Source: Balaenoptera acutorostrata (Eukaryota > Chordata > Mammalia > Artiodactyla > Balaenopteridae). Taken from it: DNA of 64,000 bases. The DNA is taken from the NCBI RefSeq assembly GCF_949987535.1, contig NC_080064.1, forward strand, positions 43,543,937 through 43,607,936. Direction: 5' to 3'. Shown one piece after another: positions 22,021-33,195 of this stretch (position 1 is its first letter; the number at the start of each line of letters is the position of its first letter). The notes beneath the pieces were generated by a model. That model had not been told where the DNA came from. It did not search any database and worked only from the letters and a program-made list of their open reading frames with translations. The position numbers and the translations under genes were made by a program.

Positions 22021-23023
22021 AACTTTGGAATATGTCAGGGTAAATGCAATTGTTTAAGAAAAATATGTGGTGTTATCCCACTGAAGGAGGCTTCAGGGCT
22101 TCAGATCCCTGAGAAAATAGTCTTCAATTAAGAAGAGTCACAAGACCAGCAACTTAAGCTTGAAAAGAAGTACTCATACATGGGGAGCAGTGTCTGACTT
22201 TTACTTACACAGGGTATACTCTGATTTTTTAATAGGAAGACTATGAGTAGAGTATGACTGAAGTATATAAATTGACTCTTGACCATGTTCTTTGTGTTGA
22301 AGTTTCTAGCCATCTTGCAGCACTTTCGAACGTGAACCAAACTGAGTCCTTTCCTTTCAGGAGTCTACATTTTTAGGTTAATGAGATATATCAGGGTAAT
22401 GCCATAAATGCAATGTACAGTTTTAGTAGTATGGACAGGTTAGTTCATGGTGGACAGAGAGAAGCAAATCTGAATTATAGGCTATCTGGAAATAAATGCC
22501 CTTTCCTAGTTTTATATGTAGACACTAGAATTAAGCTAACATTGTTGTCTGATATATTTTTTAGCATGATTTATCATCATTAAGAATTTCTTTTAATGTT
22601 ATTTACACTTTGTACTTAGTGAATTGGTTTAAGTATAGTGATTTGGTATAAATTATATAAGTCCTAAATTGTAGGGAGGGCTGAATCAATGACATGTTAC
22701 TATATATCTAGATTGTATTTTACAGGATAGAGTTAAAGCTTGTGGAATGCACTGAGTTTATGTCTGAGTTTATACTGCAGTCTGGTCTGGAAATATATAC
22801 TTTCCTAAAGAAAGGTGAAGATATTATATTAACAGCTAACAGCTACATATAGAGAAGGAAGGAAGTAGCTTATTGCTAGCTCTGTGCCCTGAGCAGAATT
22901 CCTTGGAGAGCTACTGGAGGCAGAGTGAAGCCTTCAGAAAGGTTCCCTAGGAATAGCTTAAGATTATAATGCAGTAGTGCCTCTACTATACTTTATATCC
23001 TGAAGATATATTTGCATATATAT
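22021..23023. other. Intron sequence with no recognised element
   Basis: AT-rich intronic DNA. No exon, RNA gene or clear repeat was recognised. Confidence 0.5.
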
Positions 23024-23029
23024 TACATT

Positions 23030-23033
<4 letters not shown>

Positions 23034-23061
<28 letters not shown>

Positions 23062-23174
23062 TTTTGGCCACACCACGTGCCTTGCGGGATCTTAGTTCCC
23101 CGACCAGGGATTGAACCTGCGCCCTCAGCAGTGAAAGCACAGAGGCCTAACCACAGGACTGCCAGGGAATTCCC
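23034..23174 (-). mobile_element. Short tRNA-derived SINE of a second subtype
   Basis: Long poly-T (23047-23065), then GGCCACACCACGTGCCTTGC, GATCTTAGTTCCCCGACCAG and CAGGACTGCCAGGGAATTCC. This is a 140-bp tRNA SINE in reverse, different from the long CHR form in its centre. The 10-bp flank TACATTTTTT at 23024-23033 and 23175-23184 is a likely target-site duplication, though low in complexity. Confidence 0.8.
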
Positions 23175-23574
23175 TACATTTTTTTTTTTTTAATCTAAAG
23201 GGTCTCCTTATTCTCTGTCTATAAGGAATAATACCTGTCTTCAGAAAACTAAGCATTTATTTAAAGTAACATAAATCAATCATTATAGTTTCTTATTAAT
23301 ATGATTCTGATACTTGGTTAGGCCACATCTATTTTGGCCTTGTTTGCCTTGGAAGTGGACAAAAGAATTAAGTAGCAAATTCTGTTTTCTTATAGATATA
23401 TTTTATTTGCCCTGCTTTCATTTTCTTCCTGAATTTTCTAACATGTATTAATTTTTCCCTGTCTTTTTCCTTTTATTGCCTAACTCAAAAGTTGAGTGAT
23501 TCTGTAACAGCATTCTTTTTTTCTGAATAACCCTTAACCTTGGTAGTCAGTGAAAGTATTTTTGAAGTTCTATC

Positions 23575-23797
23575 CAGTTGACCCTTGAACAACATGGGGT
23601 AGGTGTCCCAGTCCGTTGGGCAGTTGAAAATCCGCCTAAAATTTATAGCCAGCCCTCCGTATCCATGGTTCCTCCATATCTGTTGTTCCAAATCTGTGGA
23701 TTCAAACAACTGTGATTCATGTTATTTACTGTTTTAAAAAATCCATGTAGAAGCAGACCTACACAGTTCAAACCCATGTTGTTCAAGAGTCAAACTG
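23575..23797. mobile_element. Tigger-type DNA transposon relic (non-autonomous)
   Basis: The ends are inverted repeats: CAGTTGACCCTTGAACAACA at the left, and the right end CCCATGTTGTTCAAGAGTCA..CTG reads the same in reverse complement. A TA follows the right end (23798-23799), as expected of TA-targeting Tc1/mariner-class elements. At about 223 bp it is far too short to encode a transposase. The open frame 23485-23709 minus is incidental. Confidence 0.75.
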
Positions 23798-23799
23798 TA

Positions 23800-24985
23800 T
23801 TTCTCCTCTTGAACTAAGACTTGGCTTCACCTTCTCAAAATTGCCTCCTTCCCTCCCTCTCTCCCTTCCCTTCCCCAGAATGCATTAAAGATGTATTCTA
23901 CTTTGTGGCTTCTGGAGAGGGAGTGTTTTCTAGCAATATATATACTAACTGTAAAAGGTAATGAATTCAGTAAAACTTTTGATAATAAGATTTTTCAGGA
24001 GGTCAGGTTTACCAAATTTCAGGATTCATTGAATCTGGGTCTCTTCAAACCCCAAATAATATTTTGCAACCAACCATTCCCAACCTGTTTTTCTTCCTGT
24101 ATTCTCTATGTTGTGAAATAGCACTTCCATTTACCTACTTAGCCAAATTTGAAGGCTTCTCTTTTTCTACATCTGCATTCCCTACATTTCCCCTACATCA
24201 CATGAGTAACCATGGCCATTGGATTCTACCCTTTTTCTATTCCTTCAGTCACTTACATAGTCCAGGTCTCTATCACTTCTTACTTTCACAGTTTCTGTGT
24301 GCATTCTTTTCAACTTCCTTCTCTCCTTTTTTCTGGTCTTTGTTCTGCCACATCTCCCTCCTTATTGATGTCTGGGTGAGTTCGCTAAAACCAACCTATT
24401 CCTAACATTTTTTTCTTCCTTCCTTAGTATTGTAAGTCTTAAATATTGAAAACTCAAATCTTAATTTTTCTTAAATTCAAGATTAATGAATAGTGACCCC
24501 TTTACTAAAAACTGGAGTTAAAATAGGACACATCTTCTGCAGGAGCTAAAATTATTAGGATATAGTTACATACAAATTTGGTGAGAATTTTCAGTTACCA
24601 GGAATAACTTGACTTGGAAGCATGTGGTTGTAGAATGAATTGAAAATAACCCATTAATCTACATCGGATTTTCATTGTCTGCTTTGACGGAATCAAAGAT
24701 ATCCAGCTGCCCAATACAGTGCTGACTCTGTCCAGGAGAAGCACAGTATTGCTTCAGATCGTCAAAGCAGAAGTTGTGGCGGAGAAAGCCTTTTGTAAAT
24801 ATTTGCTTGTATTTTATTCAGCAGTTTGGAGACTTCAGGTAAAACTGTTCATAAATCTTTGAGGGAGCCAGTTATGGCAGCTTTAAAGGATACTAAGCAA
24901 AACTAATGATTTGTTAGGAAATCCAACCTATTTTTAGATTCCAAATATAAAACATGGAACCATACACTGAATAATGAAATCAGTG
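23800..24985. other. Intron sequence, with one fold-back
   Basis: Mostly unassigned DNA: a pyrimidine-rich tract (23848-23877), two incidental open frames (23891-24121 and 24064-24405) and a compact fold-back at 24679-24770, described separately. No splice-bounded exon fitting OSBPL9 was seen. Confidence 0.5.
24679..24770 (+). other. Two-step imperfect hairpin (fold-back)
   Basis: CTGCTTTGACG at 24679-24689 pairs perfectly with CGTCAAAGCAG at 24760-24770. Inside it, CAATACAGTGCT at 24712-24723 pairs 11 of 12 bases with AGCACAGTATTG at 24740-24751, leaving a 16-base loop. The two stems are separated by 22 bases on the left and 8 on the right. The shape could be a remnant of a small inverted-repeat transposon or a structured RNA in the OSBPL9 intron. 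I do not recognise a known microRNA. Confidence 0.5.
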
Positions 24986-24989
24986 CAAT

Positions 24990-25345
24990 CATTATTCCTC
25001 ATTTAACAAATATTTATTGAACACTTAATGGCCTGGCATAATTCTAGGGGCTTGGGATACATAAATAAATGAAACAAATAAAGATTCCTGCCTTTGTGGA
25101 GCTTACATTTCAGTGACAGGAGACAGACAGTAAATAATAAACACATATGAATATATACAAACATATGTATGTAAAAAATACACATTTACACATATATAAA
25201 TAAACATAAAAGAAGGGATACGTACAGTGAAGAAAAGAAAATGTACAGCAGGATATGGGGAACAGGGAATGCTGGGTTGGGGGGCCAGGTTTTAGTGTAT
25301 GCTGGTCAGGAGACTTCATTGAGAAAGTGTCATTTGAGAAGATGA
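24990..25345 (-). repeat. L2 LINE 3' end and body
   Basis: TTTAACAAATATTTATTGAA, CTAGGGGCTTGGGATACATA, CCTTTGTGGAGCTTACATTT and GACAGGAGACAGACAGTAAA are diagnostic of L2 read in reverse. An AT-rich CATATATAAATAAACATA stretch interrupts it near 25140-25210. Confidence 0.85.
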
Positions 25346-26027
25346 CGATTATCATTTGTCTGGTAATTATGAGTATCAGTTAGTTGCTAAGAACATGTCA
25401 GGCTTTGAGAATTAAGAAAAGATGCATCAGATTGGGAAAATAACCATTTTCCCAAACAAAAAAAATTAGTGAGAAGAATGACATTGTTTTACATTTTTGT
25501 AAATCTTTTAAATGTCTTGTTTAATAGAAGATGGCTGGATTCTCATATCTGCTTCTACATTCAGTCTTTTGTGATATGTTGTTTTGGTTGAAGTATATGA
25601 AGAAAATATAGCCTCATACAGATATATAGTTAGAAAAGGGAGGAGGAGTATTTTAATAGCCTTTTCAGATAATGTGAATATTCTTCTTTGATACTTGACC
25701 AAAACTCTACAAGTGATAGTTTCTTAAAGGTTAGTTGCAGTGTGGAATCTGAAACTATAACAATGAAATTTATATATGAAAATACTCTATTACATTTAAA
25801 TCCGTTGGTCTGTCTGGCATTTTGAATGGATCTTTCACCCTATGTATGATTCTGTAACATCATGCATTGGTCATATACAAATCTTCCAAGTATTGACACA
25901 TTTCATTATATCACATAAAAAATTATATTTGTTGATATTGTCCCAAACTCATCAGAAAAGGCTTTAAGTATTGAAAATCTGTCAAAGTCATAGTGGCTGG
26001 TGAATACAGCTTTTCTAAAATGCTAAT

Positions 26028-26230
26028 GTGGGCTTCCCTGGTGGCGCAGTGGTTGAGAGTCTGCCTGCCAATGCAGGGCACACGGGTTCGAGCCCTGGTC
26101 TGGGAAGATCCCACATGCCGCGGAGCAACTGAGCCCGTGCGCCACAACTACTGAGCCTGCGCGTCTGGAGCCTGTGCTCGGCAACGAGAGGCCGCGATAG
26201 TGAGAGGCCCGCGCACCGCGATGAAGAGTA
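26028..26230 (+). mobile_element. CHR-type tRNA SINE, 3'-truncated
   Basis: Starts GGGCTTCCCTGGTGGCGCAG with an intact-looking B box (GGTTCGAGCCC) and runs to GCGCACCGCGATGAAGAGT, then stops abruptly. The full copy at 32026-32323 continues with GGCCCCCACTTGCCGCAAC and an A-rich tail. The following ACATGGAGTTCCCATATGCC is not SINE. No target-site duplication was found, so the 3' part was probably lost by deletion or recombination. Confidence 0.85.
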
Positions 26231-26688
26231 CATGGAGTTCCCATATGCCCCCTGCCCACACATACTGACAAGGCTTTTAAGAAATTGCTCAATCTACAAC
26301 TCCTCTCCTGGAATGTACAACGCCTCCAGGAGGAAAGTGGCCCTATATACCAGGCCTATCTTCTAGATGTTTGTCTTTTCCTAGATTTTGGCCTGTTAAT
26401 TCTTTACTACCTTGTTGTTTTCTGATGCCTTCAAAACAGTTATTTTTAATAATTATTTTAGCTTTTCTGATTATTCTCAGTGGGAAGGTAGCCTGCTATT
26501 ATTGAACACATTTATTCCCTTTGATATAAATGGCTGTATTTTTGGAAAGGATAGAAAGATAAATCTATTAAGGAAATGGCACAACCAGAAACCTTTTCTA
26601 TTAGCATCATGGTTTAAAATTTTTGCTTCCAAATATGGAGATATATTGTAGAAATTAAGGTTTTAATTTTTATAAACTTTTATTCCAG

Positions 26689-26765
26689 CTCGTGATGCTG
26701 ATGAACGAGAGAAGTGGATCCATGCCTTAGAAGAAACTATTCTTCGACATACTCTTCAGCTTCAA
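26689..26765 (+). CDS. OSBPL9: OSBPL9 exon encoding the end of the PH domain
   Basis: A 77-bp exon between acceptor TTTTTATTCCAG and donor GTAAGA. It starts with the last two bases of a split alanine codon and reads [20 protein letters not shown] then TLQLQ, ending on a complete codon. This is the C-terminal alpha helix of a PH domain, with the tryptophan (EKW) that is nearly invariant in PH domains. In ORP9 this domain binds PI4P and brings the protein to the trans-Golgi. The preceding PH exons, which must end in phase 1, are not in the window. The next OSBPL9 exon is 25.4 kb downstream, and between them lies a CpG island that could start transcripts lacking this exon. I recognise the peptide as ORP9. 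Confidence 0.93.
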
Positions 26766-27289
26766 GTAAGAGTCTTTACATGGCTTCTGGATAGTTCAGT
26801 AGGTTTTTTTTTGTTTGTTTTCTTTTTTTTTTTTAAATAACTGATAGGATGTAAGGAAAACTTTTAATTTCTGAGTTGTTTATTTTTGCCTTTACAGTGT
26901 TATAATATATAGTAAAGTTATAGTCATTTTTTTCTGCTTAAAATACTGATTTTTGTCTAGAAACAAGACAGTGCAAGGCAATGCTGAAAGTGAAATGCCA
27001 TGTTAAAATTAAAATGTGCCAAGTTCATTTTTAAAATTTAGTATCTATAGTTGGTTATTGGTATAGCCAAATTATATAATAATGCACAATAATAGATAAG
27101 TGCTGAGAAGTTGACCTACTTTTCTTGTTACAGGATTTGGCAGTTACCATGTGTGTTGGGTAGTACTCTTAGGGATGCAAGTGAAAGAAAAATCCCAAAC
27201 TGGTTTAAAAGAAAAAAGCACATCTAGCTTGGGTGTGGTTTGAAGTAGGCATTTAAACAATGTCATGAAGACCAAGATCCCTCATCTCT

Positions 27290-27610
27290 ATTTCTAGGTC
27301 TTAGTTCTTCTGGGTTGGCTTCATTTTTAGATAGGTTCTCCCTTTGTGGTAGTAAGATGGTTGCAGCAATTTCAGCCTCCCATTGGTGGAACTGCAAATC
27401 TATAGGAGGCTATTGCTCTTTCTGGATTAAGAGGATTAGTGCTGATACCTCAGCTTCAATCATTTTCCCGGTCCTGACCAATCACAATTTCATAGCCATA
27501 TGTTCTTCCTCTGGAAATGGGATGTTATCTGCTTCATCAGAAACACGTAGCTTATAGAGTAGAAGGTGGTCCCCCCAACCCCCTTGCCCCCAAGCAAAGT
27601 CAGAATAGGG
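27290..27610 (-). repeat. Old dispersed repeat, family not assigned
   Basis: CTTCATTTTTAGATAGGTTC, GTAGTAAGATGGTTGCAGCA and CGGTCCTGACCAATCACAAT resemble a mammalian-wide old repeat that I have seen in intergenic DNA but cannot name with certainty. The orientation is a guess. Open frames at 27315-27557 and 27517-27738 are incidental. Confidence 0.4.
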
Positions 27611-28185
27611 AAAAAAAGATCCTAGGTAACAAAAACAACAAATGTCTACTCTACCATACTAAAGATAGTTTTCTATGTTTATTCTCCACTGAAAGAGCTT
27701 ACATTGTGGCATATAGAGAGGATTTTATTTTATTTTGATTTACAGGATTGAATCCTAGAAAGCTGATGTTTTATAGTCCTTTATCTCTACTTAACTTGTC
27801 CAGGAGTTGGCTTGATTAGACAAGTTAGTATAGGACATCCCAGGTCCTATAGTGAACTCCCCATCACTTTGAAAGTTATTCAAACAGAGGCTTAAAAAAC
27901 ATTACATGAGGAAGTTGTTATTAAGAGACTGTAAGAAATGAATATGGAGTTGAACTAAGAGATCTGTAAGTTACTCTGTGAGCTATGCTTTTTAAAAGCA
28001 ACTTCATAATTTCTATGAAGAAGTTCTATGAATTCATTTTAATGAATTTCTTCATAAGTTTCTTTTTAATTTAGGCTGTTTTATAAATGACTAGCATCAT
28101 TTTAGCAAATTTGTGATCCAGTAAGAAGATAAGTATTTTAAGATTCAGATTAGACTGAATGTGGCAGATGAGATTCCCTCCACAG
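27611..28185. other. Intron sequence with no recognised element
   Basis: AT-rich intronic DNA. No exon or RNA gene was recognised. Confidence 0.5.
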
Positions 28186-28189
28186 TTGG

Positions 28190-28640
28190 TTAGACTGATA
28201 TTCAAGTCTCTATGTGATCTATTCTCAGACTGCCTTTCTAGACATTTCCACCACTGTACCCCTACATAAACCTACTAGAGTGCTGCCATTTACTTGCTTT
28301 CCTCTGAACACATCTTTTCATTTCTGGTCTCTACATTCTTGTACATGATGCTCCGTCTCTCTGTAATGCCATCTGCCTCCACTCTGCCTTTGCATTCTGC
28401 CTCTTTTCTTCAAAGCCCAGTTCAGAACTGACCTCTTATGTGGAGCTTCCCCTGACCAACTCCTCCTCCTCCACCCCCCAAACTCAGTGATCTCTTTCCT
28501 TTGAATGTCATACTCGTTGCACAGTTCACTGAGTCCTTACCATATTCTTCTTATCATCCTTTAAAGTATATATAATTCGCACCTCGTCGGTTAGGATGCA
28601 GACTCCTTAAGGTCATGTACTTAATTTGATCCAATTTTGG
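28190..28640 (+). repeat. L2 LINE fragment
   Basis: Forward L2 motifs: CTTTGCATTCTGCCTCTTTT, CTTCAAAGCCCAGTTCAGAA, GGAGCTTCCCCTGACCAACT and TTCACTGAGTCCTTACCATA. The homologous segment at 57840-58250 is better preserved. Confidence 0.6.
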
Positions 28641-28924
28641 AATATATGAGCTTTTGCTTTGAAGAGAATTTACATGTCTTTGGGAATAACAAGAAGAAAA
28701 AGATAACTTTGGGAAGTCTTAGACTCTGATAGCTTTGCTATTTTAAAATACATGTAATAAAAAGTTATTTATATATATATTTTTTTTTCTGAAGTTAATA
28801 CATGCAGAAGATGGGACATTTAGAAGTATGTAATTAAATGTTAATTTGATTGGCAGAAAAAGTAAAGATTTTCTTCCCAGAGATGGTGAAGTATGGTGAA
28901 GGACTTGACTCTGGAACCAGAATG

Positions 28925-29110
28925 TCTTGGTTTGTATCCCAGTGCCACCACTTATTCTTGACATTACTCTGAGTTCCAATGTCCTCATCTATAAAATGAA
29001 GATAATAAAAGTACCTAATTTACAGGGTTGTTTTGATGATTAAATGAGTTAAATGTAAATTTGTTGAAATAATGCCTAGCTATAGTAATAACTTGGCAAA
29101 TTTTTAGCCA
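28925..29110 (-). repeat. MIR SINE
   Basis: TTGTATCCCAGTGCCACCAC, CTCATCTATAAAATGAAGAT, AATTTACAGGGTTGTTTTGA and GATTAAATGAGTTAAATGTA follow the MIR order in the orientation opposite to the copy at 6331. Confidence 0.8.
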
Positions 29111-29835
29111 TTACTAATGCAACTACTACTCTTACCATTCCCACCCCCTGTACATTCTAAATGGTGCTCTCAATGGCATTCTAAATGGTGCTCGATAAAT
29201 GTTAGTTAAATAAAGAAGTAATTGAAGGAATTAATGAACAAACACATGATGTATAGATTGCTTTTATATTGCTCTTTATTGAGAACTTTGAGATGTATTG
29301 TTTCCCCTAGCCTCATTAGATTTTATTTTTGTATCATGTAGGAAAATAGATGTGTTTTGTTTTTCTCCCTTGAAGCCCTTTGTTTCCCAAAGGAAATGAT
29401 TGCAATATAGATGTGTCACTTCCTCCACAGGTAAAATGGTATGAAATAGCCAGTTACTTGGGGTTCCTACAACAAAGGAAAATTCCCCTAAGGAATGTTG
29501 CCAATGTTGTTGCTATTACTGAGAGGGCAGACAAATTTCTGGCTCCTAAATTGGAATTTAGAATTCAAGGATTCACTTTTTTAAATAAATTTTGTTGTAA
29601 TAGTGGTGGCCTGTCTATCTTGAACTCTTGGGAAACAACTAAAAACAAATGATCCAATTTTATAGATGCTAAAGATTATTCCTTTAACTGCCAAAAATTT
29701 ATTTTAACTGTGTTTTTATGGAAATCTTTTAGAACTTATATTTTCATGCCTTCTCTTTATAAAAATAAAGTTTAAAACTTAAAAAAAATAGTGCATGCTC
29801 AATTCAGAACATATAGAGAATACAGAAAAGTTATT
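29111..29835. other. Intron sequence with no recognised element
   Basis: A 14-base direct repeat, TTCTAAATGGTGCT, occurs at about 29155-29168 and 29179-29192. The 90-codon open frame at 29380-29652 has no domain I recognise, no splice context and ordinary intronic composition. No RNA gene was recognised. Confidence 0.45.
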
Positions 29836-29837
29836 TA

Positions 29838-29965
29838 TTTGGTAAATATTTATCAGACACTTAATGTGTTCCATGCACTATACTAGTTGTAGAGAATATA
29901 ATTGTGAATAAATGACATATTGTCCTTGTCTTTATGGAGCTCAGCCTAGTATAAAGAAGAAAATA
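29838..29965 (-). repeat. L2 LINE 3' end
   Basis: GGTAAATATTTATCAGACAC, TTCCATGCACTATACTAGTT and GTCTTTATGGAGCTCAGCCT follow L2 read in reverse. Confidence 0.75.
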
Positions 29966-30515
29966 AAAATCATGGGAATTGAATTTTTAAAAAACTACAG
30001 TAAAACTACATTTATAGGATGTCATAAGTAAGTCACGCTTCCAAAAAAATTTAGCTATGTAGAAGTATATAAAATAAAAGCAATAGTTCTTCCTACACCC
30101 CTTCTTTAGAGGAAAAACATAGAGTTCCAGTTTGTTAACATCCTAATCCTAATGTAAAGTTAGTGTGCCTAAAAGCTGGAGCATTTTAAATGAAGAGTAA
30201 TCACACAATACAAAGCCGTTTTATCCATCGTGTGGCAACGAGCTCTGCACTTCTAACCAGTTTGGGCAACTCACATGGTTTTAATGAAACCTGTAAGTTG
30301 TTTCAGAAGAAAGTTAAGTGACCAATGCAGAATTTAACTGTAAAAATTAGGGCAGTAACACCTTTCTCATATAATTTAAAAGTTGGATGGTACTAAAAGG
30401 CTTATAACAGAAAAACATTAGCCTTCTGCCCCTCTGCTTTCTCTGTTCTCCTTGTTAGACTCCCCATTTTCAACCTTTTTAGCTGTGTATACTGCTATTT
30501 TTGTAGCATAGTACC
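29966..30515. other. Intron sequence with no recognised element
   Basis: AT-rich intronic DNA. No exon or repeat was recognised. Confidence 0.45.
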
Positions 30516-30519
30516 TGGC

Positions 30520-30645
30520 ATTTCATTCATTCATTAGACATTTATTAGGCAGTTAATACATGCCAGTCTCTGTGTGAGGAGATACTAAAGATACAGTGAT
30601 GAATAAGCAGTACACTATCATAATCATTGTGGGGTTGCGTAGAGG
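30520..30645 (-). repeat. L2 LINE 3' end, diverged
   Basis: TTTCATTCATTCATTAGACA, AATACATGCCAGTCTCTGTG and AAGATACAGTGATGAATAAG follow L2 read in reverse. Confidence 0.65.
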
Positions 30646-31370
30646 GTATTCATTCCTAACCTTGAACCAAATATTTTGTTTGTTTGTTTGTTTCATAATG
30701 CATTGAGAATTGCAAGTAATTTATACAGAAACTTCTGGAACATGGTGGTCCTGATCACAAGTTAGGGACTGCTTCTACTGTATGCCAAATGGTATATTTA
30801 TTCCATCTGGCTAAATTTTCTATGTGAAAATTTATTGGCTGACTTTAATTTTGAGACTTCTGGGTACTGGTCAGACAAAATAGTGGAGCTACATATCCTG
30901 CTTCCAAGAGTTGTCTTTTAATGTTGTCTGCTCTAATCATTTGGCCTAAGTTGCTAGGCAAATTCCTAGGGAAACTATGAGTTTTTTTTCCCCTACTTTT
31001 GCTTCTTCTTTTCTTCTATTGTAATCAAAAGTATTTGTCATCTATCTCTAAAATGACATCAGAGTAGAATGTGATTTATAGGTAAACATTACTGGACTCT
31101 CTAGCAGAAATAATATTTTTGAAAGTAGTACATAAATTCTGTATAGTTAAAATGTTCTTTTCATCTTAAAAGCTATAGGTAAAGTTGGCCTATTTTTTAG
31201 TCAATAGATTTCCTGTCATTTTTAAAGATCTCCCCTCACCCTGAACCTTAGTGTTTTGATTTTTCTTAGATTGTGTTTTATACATTTTTTTGTGAGATGC
31301 AGCAAGAGGGAAATTTGGAGGTGTGTGTGTTTTTTTTTTAAAGTTTTTCTTGTTTTGTATTTGTTTTTCA
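30646..31370. other. Intron sequence with a TTTG repeat
   Basis: A short (TTTG)n lies at 30677-30692. Otherwise this is unassigned AT-rich DNA, and the minus-strand open frame at 31190-31414 is low-complexity. Confidence 0.45.
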
Positions 31371-31377
31371 ATCTTTT

Positions 31378-31447
31378 CCTCCAGGTTTATTGAGGATAAT
31401 TTGACATAGATCACTGTATAAGTTTAAAGTATACAACATGATAATTT
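31378..31447 (-). repeat. Old L1 3'-end fragment
   Basis: TCCTCCAGGTTTATTGAGGA followed by TAAGTTTAAAGTATACAACA is the reverse complement of an old L1 3' end, as also seen at 63125. The SINE at 31450 interrupts or abuts it. Confidence 0.65.
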
Positions 31448-31449
31448 TT

Positions 31450-31787
31450 TTTAATAAATTTATTTATTTTATTTTATTTTTGGCTGTGTTGTGTCTTCGT
31501 TGCTGCACACGGTGAGTGGAGACTAGTCTTCATGGCGGTGTGCGGGCTTCTCATTGAGGTGGCTTCTCTTGTTGCAGAGCATGGGCTCTAGGCATGTGGG
31601 CTTCAGTAGTTGTGGCATGTAGGCTCTGTATTTATGGCATGCGGGCTCTAGAGCACAGGCTCAGTAGTTGTAGAGCACGGGCTTAGTTGCTCCACAGCAT
31701 GTGGGATCTTCCCGGACCAGGGCTCGAACCCGTGTCCCCTGCATTGGCATGAGGATTCCTAACCACTGCGCCACCAGGGAAGTCCCC
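31450..31787 (-). mobile_element. CHR-type tRNA SINE
   Basis: Reverse SINE from an A/T tail complement (AATAAATTTATTTATTTTAT) to CTGCGCCACCAGGGAAGTCC, with B box complement GGGCTCGAACCC. The flanks share only a weak match (CATGATAATTTTTT and GTGATGTTTTTT), so the target-site duplication is decayed. Confidence 0.85.
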
Positions 31788-32025
31788 AGTGATGTTTTTT
31801 ATACTTCTTAATCACTATATTCCATTCTTCTCTTGAACAACAAAAAAAATTAAGTATCAATTTAATTTAATCGCTTAGTAGCTTTAGTTATGTAGTTTGA
31901 AGATAAGTATTGAAGACCACTTTGATACATGGGTTGGAAATCAGTTGTCATTTATGACTTTAAGGCATTGGTCACTTAATTTTCTTCTAAAACAACTTGT
32001 AGATTTCTTTAAAAACACTTGAGTG

Positions 32026-32323
32026 GGGGCTTCCCTGGTGGCGCGGTGGTTGAGAATCTGCCTGCCAATGCAGGGAACACGGGTTCGAGCCCTGGTCTGG
32101 GAAGATCCCACATGCCGCAGAGTGACTAGGCCCGTGAGCCACAATTGCTGAGCCTGTGCGTCTGGAGCCTGTGCTCCACAACAAGAGAGGCCGCAATAGT
32201 GAGAGGCCCGCGCACCGCGATGAAGAGTGGCCCCCACTTGCCGCAACTAGAGAAAGCCCTCGCACAGAAACGAAGACCCAACACAGCCATAAATAAATAA
32301 ATAAATAAAAATTAAAAAAAAAT
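32026..32323 (+). mobile_element. CHR-type tRNA SINE, complete
   Basis: Forward copy from GGGGCTTCCCTGGTGGCGCG to an (AAAT)n-rich tail, with a 12-bp target-site duplication AACACTTGAGTG at 32014-32025 and 32324-32335. The B box GGTTCGAGCCC is intact. This is a complete 298-bp example of the shorter form and a useful reference for the truncated copy at 26028. Confidence 0.93.
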
Positions 32324-32744
32324 AACACTTGAGTGTTTTTAAACATAAATTTGAGTTTTTTTCAACACAAATTTGCTTAGAAGTCCTATAGTTTCTTGGG
32401 ATAAAATGGGTATTTTGCCTTGTATTGTTTAATTACTTTTCATTTTAAATGCTACATCTTTTGTGCACACTAACTTTACACTAGGATTAGGAAAATGAGA
32501 ATTATATGTCTGTAACACAGTTATCTCTAATATGAAACCGTGAAAAGGTAGACTCTGGACTGTAGCTATATTATTAAGAGACTGTCATAAGTCATATTCT
32601 CTATTGCCATACCAGTCTTAACACTTAAATCTATCAAAAGAAACCCTAATTATAATTGGTTCCACTAAATTTTTACTAGGACTTAACTATTTACACTACA
32701 CTGTCAAAAATGATAGTGCCTTAGATTTTGAAGCTACTGACCTG

Positions 32745-32785
<41 letters not shown>
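32745..32785 (+). repeat. (GAT)n microsatellite
   Basis: About 13 uninterrupted GAT units run from TGTGATGATGATG to GATGATGGAAG. It is intronic and likely variable in length between individuals. Confidence 0.95.
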
Positions 32786-32787
<2 letters not shown>

Positions 32788-32838
32788 AGATGTGGAGGAC
32801 ACTTTAAAAAAAAAATCTGATACTTTGGTATGTACTGT

Positions 32839-33195
32839 GTTTTTTTAAAAATAAATTTATTTATATTTTGGCTGCATTGGGTCTTCGTTGCTGTGTGCGG
32901 GCTTTCTCTAGCTGCGGCGAGCGGGGTCTACTCTTTGTTGCGGTGTGCGGGCTTCTCATTGCGGTGGCTTTACTTTGCTGCGGAGCACAGGCTCTAGGCA
33001 TGTGGGCTGCAGTAGTTGCGGCACGTGAGCTCAGTAATTGTGTGGTTCGTGGGCTCTAGAGCGCAGGTTCAGTAGTTGTGGTGTAGGGGGCTCAGTTGCT
33101 CCACAGCATGTGGGATCTTCCCGGACCAGGGATCGAACCCGTGTTGCCTGCATTGGCGGGCAGATTCTTAACCACTGCGCCACCAGGGAAGTCCC
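32839..33195 (-). mobile_element. CHR-type tRNA SINE
   Basis: Reverse SINE with a 12-bp target-site duplication GGTATGTACTGT (32827-32838) and GGTGTGTACTGT (33196-33207, one mismatch). It ends in CTGCGCCACCAGGGAAGTCC and is CpG-rich, suggesting moderate age. Confidence 0.9.

Noticed and set aside
26028..26110. tRNA gene suggested by a good B box (GGTTCGAGCCC)
   Set aside because: The sequence is the tRNA-like head of a SINE. Many copies in this window share it and there is no full tRNA cloverleaf.
1..26688. Earlier OSBPL9 PH-domain exons
   Set aside because: I looked for a phase-1 exon ending in the strand preceding RDADEREKW and did not find one. The earlier exons must lie upstream of the window.
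29380..29652. 90-codon open frame on the + strand
   Set aside because: No recognisable domain, no suitable splice or promoter context, and it does not fit OSBPL9. Frames of this length occur by chance in intronic DNA.
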